Below, piece by piece: positions 51,476-62,268 of a stretch of 64,000 nt of DNA; positions within the stretch are counted from its first letter, which is position 1, and every line of letters begins with the position of its first letter. This stretch comes from Dasyornis broadbenti (Eukaryota; Chordata; Aves; Passeriformes; Dasyornithidae). The notes beneath the pieces were generated by a model, which saw only the letters and a list, made by a program, of their open reading frames with translations, was not told where the DNA came from and did no database searches. Made by a program: the position numbers and the translations under genes. Location of the stretch: NCBI GenBank assembly GCA_013397935.1, contig VZRN01002950.1, positions 674,847-738,846 of the forward strand, written 5' to 3'.

Positions 51476-52892
51476 CTTACATACCACAGGTATAGGTTAA
51501 AACAGATATCTATTTGCATAATATATACAAAACAGGTATCTATTAATTTATCTATAATTACATGAGCTCCCTAATATTACACCACAGGTGCAGGACAAAT
51601 TACTATGCACACAGCACCAAGGACTTTATGGAAATACATTAATTACAAATGAGAATCAGAATATCACTTAGCATTTAATCTTTTCTTCTGATCCAGAATA
51701 AAAGAAATGAGACTCTATCCCTCCACATGCATGTGTACAGGTGCATGCAGACACTTTTCCTTGCCTGCCGATAAAAGAGAGATACGTCTCAAGAAGGGCC
51801 CTTCAGTACCCTGACAGCTTTGACAGTCACTGTCATTACAGCTTATCAAAAGAGGACATAGCATGATACCAGTATGTAAAAATCTCTTCCCCACTTCTGC
51901 CCTTTCCTTGACATTTCTTATCATTTGTTGCCAACACTCCTTTACATTGTAGGATTATCACTGACAGACATCATTTCAGAGTGAAATTTATAACAAATTA
52001 AAGACCTGGCTTTCTTCTGTCATCACTAATTCAGAGAACCATGAGTTTCATAAAAGCACAAAATTCACTAAAGGTCACATCCACTGTCCAAAGAAGTCAA
52101 AACTGTATTTCCAATGAATTAAAATCTGATGAGTATGGATGAAACCCTAAAACTATAATAGGAAACATATTTCATTAAGAGATCACTTAAGAAGACCATA
52201 ACCCACTCCAAGGACTAATTTGAAAGGTCTTTATTTTAAAAGAAACTTTATGGTATGACCAGTTTTACTAGTAAATTGTATGGTCCCTTTGAGAGACTTT
52301 GTCTTGCATCTTACCTGAGGGTGAAGCTGCAATGACAGCAGCTACAAAGAAATCACAAGCTGGGTAGATTTATGTTTACAGAAACTAGAAAAGTGCTAAC
52401 AAGGGAAACGGTACTTTTCACAGGTTCAAAGCAGAGCTTTTCTCGTTTTGGTTTTAAGTCTGGTTTGCTCAGAATCAATCTTTTAATTTCCTCCTAACTC
52501 TTCCCCCCAGTCCTGTCTTTTCTTGTGTGTAAATGAAGACCTAGAGAAGATCCATGTTTGCAGGCCCATGCCCACCTTTTCTGAAAATGAATAAACAAAC
52601 ATTAATAAAAACCAGACATTTTAAATATTTATTAGTATGCACATTGAATTAAATGGGCTCTCTTCAACTAGCTCTAAGGGTTTTTGCTCACCTCACATGA
52701 AATTTTTTCAGACAGATTAAATAGTCTTCTACACTGACATTAGACCCATTTGCTTCAGCAATGAACACACTACGATGCATTTGTAGACTAAGGTAGGAGG
52801 AGCTCACACTGAGTCCACTATTTGTTATAAATCTCAAAAATACTTCTGGGTATCAGGTTCCACCAAAATTTTACTTGCTAAAGAAGATTTAG
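51476..52892. other. Non-coding with one micro-exon candidate
   Basis: Mostly AT-rich. At 52315-52341 on the minus strand lies a 27-base block between TGATTTCTTTGTAG (strong acceptor) and CTCAG|GTAAGATG (strong donor). It is open in all three frames, as short blocks usually are. It would be consistent with a 9-codon exon of a minus-strand gene, but also with chance. Confidence 0.35.
52315..52341 (-). CDS. Candidate 27-base micro-exon
   Basis: Both borders match splice consensus very well (acceptor TTTCTTTGTAG, donor CTCAG|GTAAGA), and the length is a multiple of three. The frames read LLSLQLHPQ, CCHCSFTL or AVIAASPS, so the peptide is undetermined. It lies about 2.4 kb upstream, in minus-strand order, of the exon at 49702. 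Confidence 0.28.
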
Positions 52893-53074
52893 TAAAAAAA
52901 CCAAACCAAACCAAAAAACAAACAATCAATCAAAAAATAACCAAACAACCAAAAAAACCCCAAACAAACAAACCAAATAAAAACCAAAAAAAAATCCAAC
53001 AAAAACCAACTAACCAACCAACCAACCAACCAAAATAAAACAAACAAACAAAAAAAACCAACAACAAAAAAACC
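52893..53074 (+). repeat. CCAA/CAAA-rich microsatellite
   Basis: About 180 bases made only of A and C with a few T: (AACC)n, (AAAC)n, (AATC)n and a pure core of five CCAA units near 53010-53034. The many unit types suggest an old array that has been interrupted and re-expanded. The opposite strand is pure G/T-rich. Confidence 0.92.
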
Positions 53075-53162
53075 CTACTTTCTAGTCAATGTATGATACT
53101 AAAGCCAGTCTGGAATACAGATACTCTAGTGATGAACATTCCCCTGGTAAAATAATTGCAGG

Positions 53163-53275
53163 ATCTGGTTCTTAAAACACTGCACTGGGATGCAGAAATC
53201 TGGATTTCAACTCACAGCTGTGTCACAGAATTCCTCAGCAAGTTTGAGATGTCATTTAATCCCTTTGTGATCAAC
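53163..53275 (+). mobile_element. MIR/CORE-SINE-like fragment
   Basis: GGTTCTTAAAACACTGCACT, GAAATCTGGATTTCAACTCA, CAGCTGTGTCAC and AAGTTTGAGATGTCATTTAA follow the MIR 5' and CORE order (GTTAAGAGCACTGGACT, TCAGACTGCCTGGGTTCAAATCC, AGCTGTGTGACC, GCAAGTTACTTAACC). It is diverged. The 122-codon plus-strand frame that starts inside it is therefore not taken as a gene. Confidence 0.55.
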
Positions 53276-55026
53276 ATATTCAATGAAGTTTATTATTATT
53301 CTCTTCATAATATCCATCATGCACTTACTGAATCTAGCAAAATAGGGTTTGAATCACATTTCAATTCCCACAGTGCCACTGTAGTATTGAGTTCTGACAC
53401 CAATTCTTCACCACGGGAAGCCAGCTGGCAAAGGAAGCTGTGGTTAAAAAACATGCCTGCAAGTGTCTTTCTACAAATCCAATTAAAAACTGGCTGCCCT
53501 ATCAGTAAGAAAGGGATATACTGAGCTCTGCTGAACAATTCCTTGATAAAATCCTATTGACCTAGACCTGGTGTAATTCACCAAGTGCTGCTAGAATGGC
53601 AGTTCTGTAAGAACTGAAGGCCTGGAGGCTGTCATGGGATACACCAGGCACCAAGTGACAGAGACACAAACCAATAGCAGTAAGAAAAATACATCATTTC
53701 AAGCAGCCATCCAAAAAGCATTGCTTCCTCCCTGGCATATCACAGTAAATGAGAAGACATCCGCTTTCCAGAAGTGCCATAAAAGCAAAACAAAGAAAAT
53801 TCTCGTGCTTTGATTATGCATGAGCTTGATTCCAATGACACAAGTTGTATGAATGAAATGCCTTTGATATTTACATAGACATTGCACTGATTTCCACAGG
53901 GACACCTCTTTCCCAGGGATGCTAAACAGTAGGCTGATGGCAAACCAAGCAGGACCATAAGAAAAGGAAATTATTAAGTCAATTTTCCTATGGGTTTGTG
54001 TGACAGTTGGTTTCCAGTGAGGTGCAAACTTGAATTTAAAATTTTCTTTAGGCTACAATTCTCACAACAGAGCTTTTTCACTTGTAGCTACAGTGCCTAG
54101 TAAAGGTTATACCTGTGATGCTCTTTTCTCAGCAGGGCACTTAGGGACCCCTTTCCTGCATTGTGGAGATGGTGACCTTTCTGGTCAAATTTGGATTAAA
54201 CTGGCCAACAGATCTACAGCTGGTATGGGAAAAAGATGGAAGGCAAACAACGACAGTAAAATTGTTTGTGATCACATGGGCCTTAATCCCTCATGAATGT
54301 AGTATGATATCACGAAGTGCACTTAAAGGCCAGGAATCTTAACCCTTCTCATAAAGCTTCCGAAGTATTCAAAGCTGGTTCAATAAATAAAGAGAAATAT
54401 TCAAAGTACAAGTGGAATATGAACAACAGTGAGAGATGATGGGAGAAACTTCTACATAAGCACAGAATTAGTGTTTTGCACCATTTCTGCCTCAGCACGT
54501 TAACCTCTCTCTCTCTGCCCTCCACTTCCCTTTAGTTACTCACCATGAAATAAGTATTTTAATTGCTATGTAACTAAAGCTCTCTTTCTGGCAGATTGAC
54601 TGAGAAGGCCAAGCTGGTGTCTGGGGACTACAGGCCCTTTGGTGACAGTTTTAATTCTGGTCAGAGCAGAAAAGTCAATAAATCATTCTCGTAGAAGTTG
54701 TTACTGACCCTGAGCAAGCCCTGGGAGGAGAGATGCAATCTCTATTCACTGGGAAATAAAGTCATGTTCATTTTTTATTTTTTTTAGCTTTCAGAGACAA
54801 AACGAAGAAGAGAAAAAAAAAAGATAGGTCAGGAAAGGCAGGAAGTACAAAGTCCAGCTTTGACCAGCTGGAGGAGAATATTCTATAAAGTTGCTTGATG
54901 GACTTAGTTCTGACTCAGCTGGAGCAGAGCTGCATTGCCAGTACTTCAAGACACTGACCCAAACCCCAAGAAGGCATTAACATACAACCAGTCTTCTTGC
55001 ATTGTCCTCATGTGTTTTGTTTTTTC
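53276..55026. other. Non-coding, one weak exon candidate
   Basis: On the minus strand a 43-base block at about 54115-54157 lies between CTCCACAATGCAG and ATCACAG|GTATAA, and it is open in two frames. The acceptor pyrimidine tract is weak. Nothing else in the interval is supported. Confidence 0.35.
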
Positions 55027-55092
55027 TTGACAATATATGAGCTTTGGTCAAATTAAATGTTGACAATACATGAGGATTGGTCAAATGAAATT
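55027..55092 (+). repeat. Two-copy tandem repeat, 33-base period
   Basis: TTGACAATATATGAGCTTTG with GTCAAATTAAATG (55027-55059) is followed directly by TTGACAATACATGAGGATTG with GTCAAATGAAATT (55060-55092). The copies differ at five positions. Confidence 0.82.
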
Positions 55093-55112
55093 TTTCTTCT
55101 TGCAGATGTAGT

Positions 55113-55116
<4 letters not shown>

Positions 55117-55154
<38 letters not shown>
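55117..55154. repeat. Poly(T) tract, 38 bases
   Basis: Thirty-eight uninterrupted T. It may be the tail of a minus-strand retroposed sequence, but no element body or target-site duplication is visible to the right. The length in the real genome may differ because such runs are read poorly. Confidence 0.92.
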
Positions 55155-55155
<1 letters not shown>

Positions 55156-56318
55156 ATAGACTGAAAATATTTTTAGGTAATCAGCAGAAATGCTTCAATT
55201 AATACCAGGTAAGGCATCCTCTCAGAGACTGCAAATAATACTAATTAGTCACATGATTTCCCCCTGTTCTCCAGTTGTCTTTGTGATCTTTGGTGACAGT
55301 GGCTGTTACACCTCCAGCCTGTTTATGTCCACATTCACTCTGTGAAACTTCACTAACCTCTGTGAGATTTACTTTAAACTGATAGAACACGTAAATTTCC
55401 TACTTTATTTTCTATTTTTAAGGCTGTTTTAAAGTGATGTGTTCCAGAAAATCAGAGAATTTATTTGGAATTCCCCAATCATCAGAAGAGCAGGAAATGC
55501 AGAATCAGTGACCCTGAGCATACAAGCTTCCATTGCCAAGCAAATTATTGTCAAGATGCTTAATATCATAATGACAAGACTCCTTCAGAAGTATCAGTAA
55601 GCAGATAAACATTCTGTCACACGTGTAAAAATGAATGTGTTCTAACATCATTTCATGCTCACACTGCATTTATTTTATATGGTTGTGTTTGACCTTCCCT
55701 TTGACCAATATGGATTTTAGCACTGGCTTCACTGGAAACAGAAAAAAGTGAACAAGGATCCAAACCAAGTTTTGTATGATGTAAAAAGAAAAACTGAAGT
55801 GATGAGGATTCTCAGCAAAAAAAAGAGGTAGTTACAAAGGATAAATGCAGCAGGTACCAGCAATTACTGCTGTAATCCTACATTGTTTCACTTGAGAGAA
55901 AGACTAATTCTCCACTGCACTTGGCATATCTGAAAAATTACAATGTCCTGTCTAAGTCACAGTAGAGGTAAAGAAAACAAACCCAGCACATCCATGCTCT
56001 ATTATCGCTTCACTTCATCATCGACTAGAACACAAGAAAATCAATAAGAATCCTATAAGAACACATCCACCATAATAAAATATGTGGCTTACATATATCA
56101 AATCCTAACAAGTGTGCTTGCATGCTCAGTAGAGAAAATCACTTCATAAAACAATCCCAAGAGAGAACTAAAAAACAAAAATGGTGTCTAAGGAAGGGAC
56201 AAAACTGAATGATATATCCAGAGGATAAGGATATAACTATAAGAACTCATCACCAATAGAGTGGAACTGACAGGCCAATGTTTCTATCCGTTATTCTAAA
56301 CCTTAGATAACATCTTAC

Positions 56319-56355
56319 CTCCAAAAAGCCATATGTATTTAGTTTGATCATTGCC
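56319..56355 (-). CDS. Candidate 37-base exon
   Basis: On the minus strand TTCCTGTTGTTCAG is an acceptor (AG at 56357-56356) and TTGGAG|GTAAGATG a consensus donor. The block between reads GNDQTKYIWLFG in one open frame. It is short, so the evidence is mainly the two splice sites. It could be an upstream exon of the gene suggested at 49.7 kb. Confidence 0.28.
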
Positions 56356-58657
56356 CTGAACAACAGGAATTTCAGTTTACCAAATCTACAAATTTAGTAA
56401 TCCTTTTAATCAAAAGGACTTCTCTGTTATTTGAAGATAATTTTTTTACAGTGTTTCCCCATGTTAAACTGTAGTATTCTAGCCCAGGATCTTTCTCAAG
56501 TGGTTATCTACAACCTTCTCCAGAATTAGCTTCTACTGACCTCCAGTATGCAAGCCAAGATATTAAAAAACAACAGCATCAATTTTTAAGTGCTAGCACC
56601 CCTATATCTGTAATTACTACGATTATTGACTAGGAGAGAGTAGACAAGATTTATCTTTTTGTTTGTGATTTTACAATTCATTTTCCTGTCTTCTCCAGTT
56701 TATTTGTTTGGCATGTTCAGCAACTTCTTTATGTGTAGCCAGCTACACCCTTTTCTTTGGCAGTATGTCCCCATTCCTAGTCATCAGAAAATAATTTAGT
56801 GAAAAAAACTACAAGTATAACTGAGACAGAAGACTTTTCAGCAAGAAAGACATAATGAAGAAAAATAAAGAAGAAAGAGTAGGCCTAGGAATTGCCGTGA
56901 TATTGTGGGTTATGTACCTTTCAAGAAGACCTAGCCTAAAAGAAAATTTGAAGAGTAAAAACAAAATAAATAATTTAAGTTGTAATGTTAAACTGTCCTT
57001 TACTATCATGTTGTTCTCCTGATCAGTTAAAACGCAAATTCAAAGTGAGAGTGCTCCTTGAAGGTTCACCTGTTCCAACTTCCTTGATCTTGGATACTGC
57101 CTCTTACTCCAGATTGCTTTTACAACATCCTTTTATTGAGCTTTCTTTACACCGTAGTCCCATAAGGCCAGAGAGACTTCTCAAATCAATTCTCAGTGCA
57201 CCTGAATCAATTTCTGAAGCTCACCATGTCAAGGGAGCAACCTTTCTTGAGACTAGAGCAGTCATATCAGTTTCTAATACAGTGTATTAAATTTCTTCTG
57301 TAATTCAGTGTCAGGCTTTAAACCTAGTGCAGACAGTAGATATAACATATACTTGTAAAAACAGAGAGTAGGGTATAAACTTGCATTACAGGTATTACAG
57401 CACACATTTGACACAATAGTTCTCTTCTGCTGTGAAAACAACAATGGAATAGTTCCAATTTCTCAGCAAGATCCCGACATTTGGGCACAACTCCTCACAA
57501 AGCACAAGCTTGTGAATTATTTTTACATCACAGAAACATGACTTGAAACTTTGATAAGGATATTTAAAGACAAAGAACAAACCCCACTGATTCTTTGGAT
57601 TCAGGGCAAGATTCCAGACGATTCACTAGTGTACCCAGGAAGATGACCTGGTCTCTGTCACTTAAAGAGGGGAAATGACATACAATGTATTAACAAAAGA
57701 AGTCTAGAGAAACTCACAAAGTGTGGTATCTCTGTGAAGATTTCCTAGGATCTGAGCCGGGTATACTCACAACTCATTCAGGAACTCTGTTCTCCAGGAA
57801 GCAAACCAGCAGGTGCTATTAGTCTCACTCGCACAATTCTCATCTCCCCAATAAGAAGAGCAAATTACGATGATTTAGTTTGCTCTCAAAACAGTTCCCG
57901 AATGTCTGCTCTGCCAATGCTTGCTCCTGAATATGTCATTATTCATTCTCTGCTTTTCTCAACAGAACCATATTTGTGCCATATTTACTATAATACTCTC
58001 AAAGGATAGGAAAATGGATCATTTGCCTCTTTCCTCCAGCACCTAATTGTAGGACCCAGCAGTACTTCCCTGCTTACTAACAACACAAAAGCATCATTCC
58101 TATATTCAATTAAGAAAGAAGGTACTCCAAACTCATGGAGAAACTTTAATTACACAGGTGCTTTGAATGATCTCTCTATACAGATTTATTATTCCTAAGT
58201 GTCCTGCTCATTAATAACTTATCGTGAACAAAACAGAACATTTTTATTACTTTAATATTATTTACAAAATAAATTGAAGGTCTGTAAACATAGCAAATTA
58301 CTCCTTGTTTTTTCACAAAGTGTGCATGCATTTAAATATACAAATATGTACACATATACTTATGCTCTTAACTACACAAAAGAGAGAGGAATGGGGAAAG
58401 AGGCACATGGATAAAGACTTCCTATTTCCTTCTTACATATTTCTGGCACCAGGTCCAAACACAATGAAAACTGATCTTCTAAAAAAAGGCTGGGATGAAT
58501 ATCAGTGTAAAGTTGATGCTTGAATAACAGAGCAGATGCAGAAAAGAAGTGTGACCAGAAGGAAGCCATTTTCTCCCAAGAGCCCAACCCAAAAAAAGCT
58601 TTTGCTTCTTGTTGGAGGTGACACAAAAATCCTCAGTAACCTCTGGGGGATTCTTAC

Positions 58658-58762
58658 CTTTCTTTCATTATATTTGAAAGGTGCTGTCCCTGGCAGGTCA
58701 GTCTGACTAAAGGATTCTGCTTTGGAATAAAACCCAAAGGAGCCTTTCCTGGTTCTTCTCAT
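58658..58762 (-). CDS. Candidate exon, possibly with a start codon
   Basis: The donor GAAAG|GTAAGAATC at 58658/58657 on the minus strand is near perfect. The frame before it opens at an ATG (58762-58760), directly after a TGA, and reads MRRTRKGSFGFYSKAESF then QTDLPGTAPFKYNERK, a plausible basic peptide. No good acceptor lies upstream: the nearest AG, in AGAACCAG, has no pyrimidine tract. A second frame is also open here. It could be a first coding exon, or a chance frame in front of a chance donor. Confidence 0.3.
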
Positions 58763-61700
58763 TCAATAGCTCAGCCGGAGTCACGTTGTGGTGGTTTTTA
58801 ATCCCGTCACAGCACAATACCAAAACAGTGAGAGAGAACCCACATACTTGGATGAGCTTTGCAGCCAAAAATCTGGCGCTATATGTAATGCGTCTTAAAA
58901 CAGATCTTTGAATCCATTTCCAACTAAGGACCCATTTTAGTGGTAAGAGATAATACTGCTCTGATTCAAACACAGCAAAGCATAAAAGCCCACTTCTAGT
59001 CAAATATAAGGGCACATTGTTACACTTCCACAGGCTGAGCGCAACCATCACCACTTGCTAACCTGCATGTTTCCAGGAGGAGACGTATCGCTATCAGTCT
59101 CTGCTTCCCGCTTCAGAAAGTTCTCACAGTCTGTAAGCACCCAGAGAGGCGACATTTTATAATTTATCTGCCCTGAGTTTTTGTAATGATGTTTATTTTC
59201 ATACCTTGTTTTACACAAAAGTAATTATTACCTTCTGGAAAGCTTCACACTTCACTTGGCTCTCAGTAGATTAAGTCCCTTGAAGTGGGTTTATACGCAC
59301 AGGAAAACCCTCAATTCCCTCCACACAGGAGAGTTGTTACATTGGTTTGTCAAGTGCCTCCCTAAAACCCCAAGGTTGTTTTCTACCGTCAGGTGGGGAG
59401 GCAATCAATTACTGCAGAGTAAAAGGACACTTTCTTCCTCCCACAGCAGCTTATAGTGTCACCAGTCACTGGCTATGGCTTTCTCCTTTCTCTGTGTTCA
59501 TGAAGTCCACACCCAAACAGGGTAAGATAACTGCAATGAACGTGGGGATAATGGAGGATAATAGGACAGAGCTAAGAGTTTGACAGCCCATGCAGGCAAG
59601 GAAAGAAATTAAGAGGACATTCCTGGCCAGAAGTGACACAGGTACAGTGAAGAACAAGAACGTTCATTTCTTACCCATTTGTTTAACCAAGCAATTATTC
59701 AGCAAAATGGGCAGCCACATTACAATCTTTTATTACTGTTAGCTGTAATTTGTACAATTACCTAGGTATTTGAAAAATGTGCATGGCAAATTCTAGTTAA
59801 CAGGAAAGATTTTACTTGCAGAAACAGTTTTAGCTCTCCTGCCACCACCCTGCACTCCTTCTATTTTTGCACCAAAATGAAGGAGGGATGATGCATAAAG
59901 GAATATGTCCAGAACAGTACATGGAGTGCTGTTGGCTTGTCCTTATAATAGTCTGCATCACAATACTACAAATGCAAGGGGACACAAACAGCAGGAAAAA
60001 CAGTGGCTAAGAAGGGGATTTGAGGAAAAAGAGTTGTATTTCTCACTCCAAGCATGCACCACTAATTCCATTTCATAGATGCTGGCTGGCTTAACCTCAA
60101 AACTCCTAACCTCCTTCCAAATTATGCCACATTCACTTCCCCGAATCTCTCTGTTTCAGTGCTTACAAATACACTCATTTTAACTCATGCAGTCACTCAA
60201 ACATTTCTGCAGGCAGTAAGATGTCAGGCAGTGTCAACGTACACAGTATTGCAGTTACACTGATGCAGAAAAACAGGAGAGTCACTGCTGCACAATATTA
60301 CAGGTTCCTCTAATTTTATATTTTAGAGTTCCCAGAACACCTGTGAGAATGAACTCCTAAAAATTTTATCCATGTTCAATATTGATTACACACAAAATCT
60401 TGAAGAACTCATGCTTAGGCACCATACACACCAAAGATCCCAGAATCAGGCACAGGAGGATACACAAAGACAGAAACTTCCTTTTTTCACACCTAATTAC
60501 AGTCTCCGGTGTTTCAAAAGAAGCAACCACAGCACAGAAAGAGATCTTTTTGTATGCAAAGAAAGTATACAGAGAGGTAAAAATATGCAATTCCAATCAG
60601 CCGTTTCTGCAGATCCAGAATTATTTCTGAGTACTTTAGCCAGCAAACATATTCAAAGCAATGTAGGCATAACAATTTCACTGAAAGCAAGCCCTGCAGT
60701 GCATTTCTTGCTGTGGTCTTGTAAGAACACAAAAATCCAGTAACCTGAATGTGGCTCTGGACATAACGGGGTCCTCCCACGATCAAAGGGGACCATGTAA
60801 TTTGGACTAATTTTAGAAGTTGCATACATCAAAGTAGGGGGTGTGGGGGAGATGACTGAAAATGCACACCACAAAGCTTAGCTTTCCTTTATACAAGGCA
60901 ATTTTACTTATAGTGTCATTAATGATCTACAAAAAGATTTTATAATTCCCATGTCTCTAGAAGCTTATGTTCCAGGCTCAATAAGCTAATAATACTCCTT
61001 GGAAACATTAAATTTACTACAGCTATTTTAAGAAGTAGAGAAACCTTAGAAAGAGAGACTATAGAACAGAACCTTGCAATGATTCAAAATATAATACCCC
61101 TTCAATGCTCCTTGGCACCACAGAAGACACTTAAATTCCACTAGAATTAAAAAATAGCTAGCACTTCACCAAGTGTCTAAAAGCTCTTTAAAAATTCAAT
61201 GCTGCATATGCAATAAGCATTTCGATTGTCACCCAGGACAGAAATGTTGTTGCATATGAAGCAGTACCTGACAGCTAGTTAATAACATTTGACATGATAC
61301 AACAATGTGTTTTGCTTTGTTTGTTTAAGGACAGATTTGACAGATATTTGGTCATAACTACAAAACCAAAACTAAGGGTTTTGAGTAATAAAATCCACTG
61401 AAGGCCTTTGTCCACTGACACCCATAAACAAGGCTTTCAAGGTGAAACAATACATCAAAAACTGTCAAATAAGAAATAATTTAGAAGAAGAAACAGAGGA
61501 AGGAGAAGCAGACAGGTATTGAGATATTGGAAGCTCCAATACTCACCTAAGGGACATGTGCCACACTGTTAAATCGATAGGAGCCAGCAAAACACAAGCC
61601 AGACACAGGCCACCAATGTTACCAATAGGAGTAGGAACAACTGTATTTATGGTTGGAGTTCCTAAAGGCTATCTAAAAAATGGTTACAGCTCCTGCTTAC

Positions 61701-61969
61701 AGTGCTAGACACTCTGCAAGTACTGAAACATAGCCGAGATTGCTCACCAAGTCTAACAGAAGACAGTAAGCACAACAGAGAAAAGGCTGAAGATGCATAC
61801 AATGAGCATGACAAGGGCTCACAATCATCTGCACACTCTGAGGAACAGGAGGCAGAGAGGTGTTTGGTGCCTTTACTTCAAAGAGTACAGCTAACTGCAT
61901 AGCTAAGGGCAAGAAGGAGCCTGGATTAGGGTGATGTGAGACGCATCAAGGAGGAGAAACTGAGTCAAG

Positions 61970-62170
61970 CTTTGAGCACATCACCGGTGAGGGCAGCGCA
62001 GAAGCTCAGGCTGCTCTCGGCGAGGCCTCAGCCTGTGCTGTGCTGCCTCTGCAGCTGCTGGTCCATCTGGTGTCTCTGTCTGGTCGCTCCCCCCAGTTGT
62101 TTCCTCAGGCCAGAGCCAGGCTATGATGGGGAAAACCCAGCCATGGTCCTACTGCTACCTGTGGAGTCAC
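61970..62170. other. Local GC-richer patch with CpGs
   Basis: CATCACCGGTGAGGGCAGCG, GCTGCTCTCGGCGAGGCC and runs such as CTGTGCTGCCTCTGCAGCTG stand out from the AT-rich flanks. The plus strand is open for 100 codons (61936-62238), probably because of composition. It abuts the candidate exon at 62159. A CpG-rich promoter is not supported: the patch is short and has no clear initiator or TATA. Confidence 0.3.
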
Positions 62171-62268
62171 GTTTTGGGGCTGCAAGTCCCGCAAGGAGAC
62201 TGGCAATACAGTTGAGCCTGTGTTTGATTCTGCCTTGAGTCTTTAATTTGATTCCAGTCACTCCATTC
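62159..62268 (-). CDS. Candidate internal exon, 110 bases
   Basis: On the minus strand TTTGTACCAATATCTCTTTTAG (ending at 62269) is a strong acceptor and TCCACAG|GTAGCAGT a good donor at 62159/62158. One frame is open right through, with basic and hydrophobic residues: GVTGIKLKTQGRIKHRL, then SLLAGLAAPKRDST. Another frame is open for 33 codons before a TGA, so coding phase is not certain. It would be the most upstream exon of a minus-strand gene in this window. It could also be a non-coding exon. Confidence 0.33.

Larger units (their letters stand above)
55155..62158. other. Long non-coding stretch with weak exon candidates
   Basis: AT-rich with no interspersed repeat that I can name. Besides the two candidate exons listed separately (56319 and 58658), minus-strand sites near 59230 (AGAAG|GTAATA) and 61544 (CTTAG|GTGAGTATT) have open blocks of only 19-30 bases before them. 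A plus-strand frame at 56985-57290 (101 codons) reads somewhat like protein but lacks splice or family support. Confidence 0.4.

Noticed and set aside
53156..53524. 122-codon open frame on the plus strand
   Set aside because: Its first part is a MIR-like SINE fragment, which does not code.
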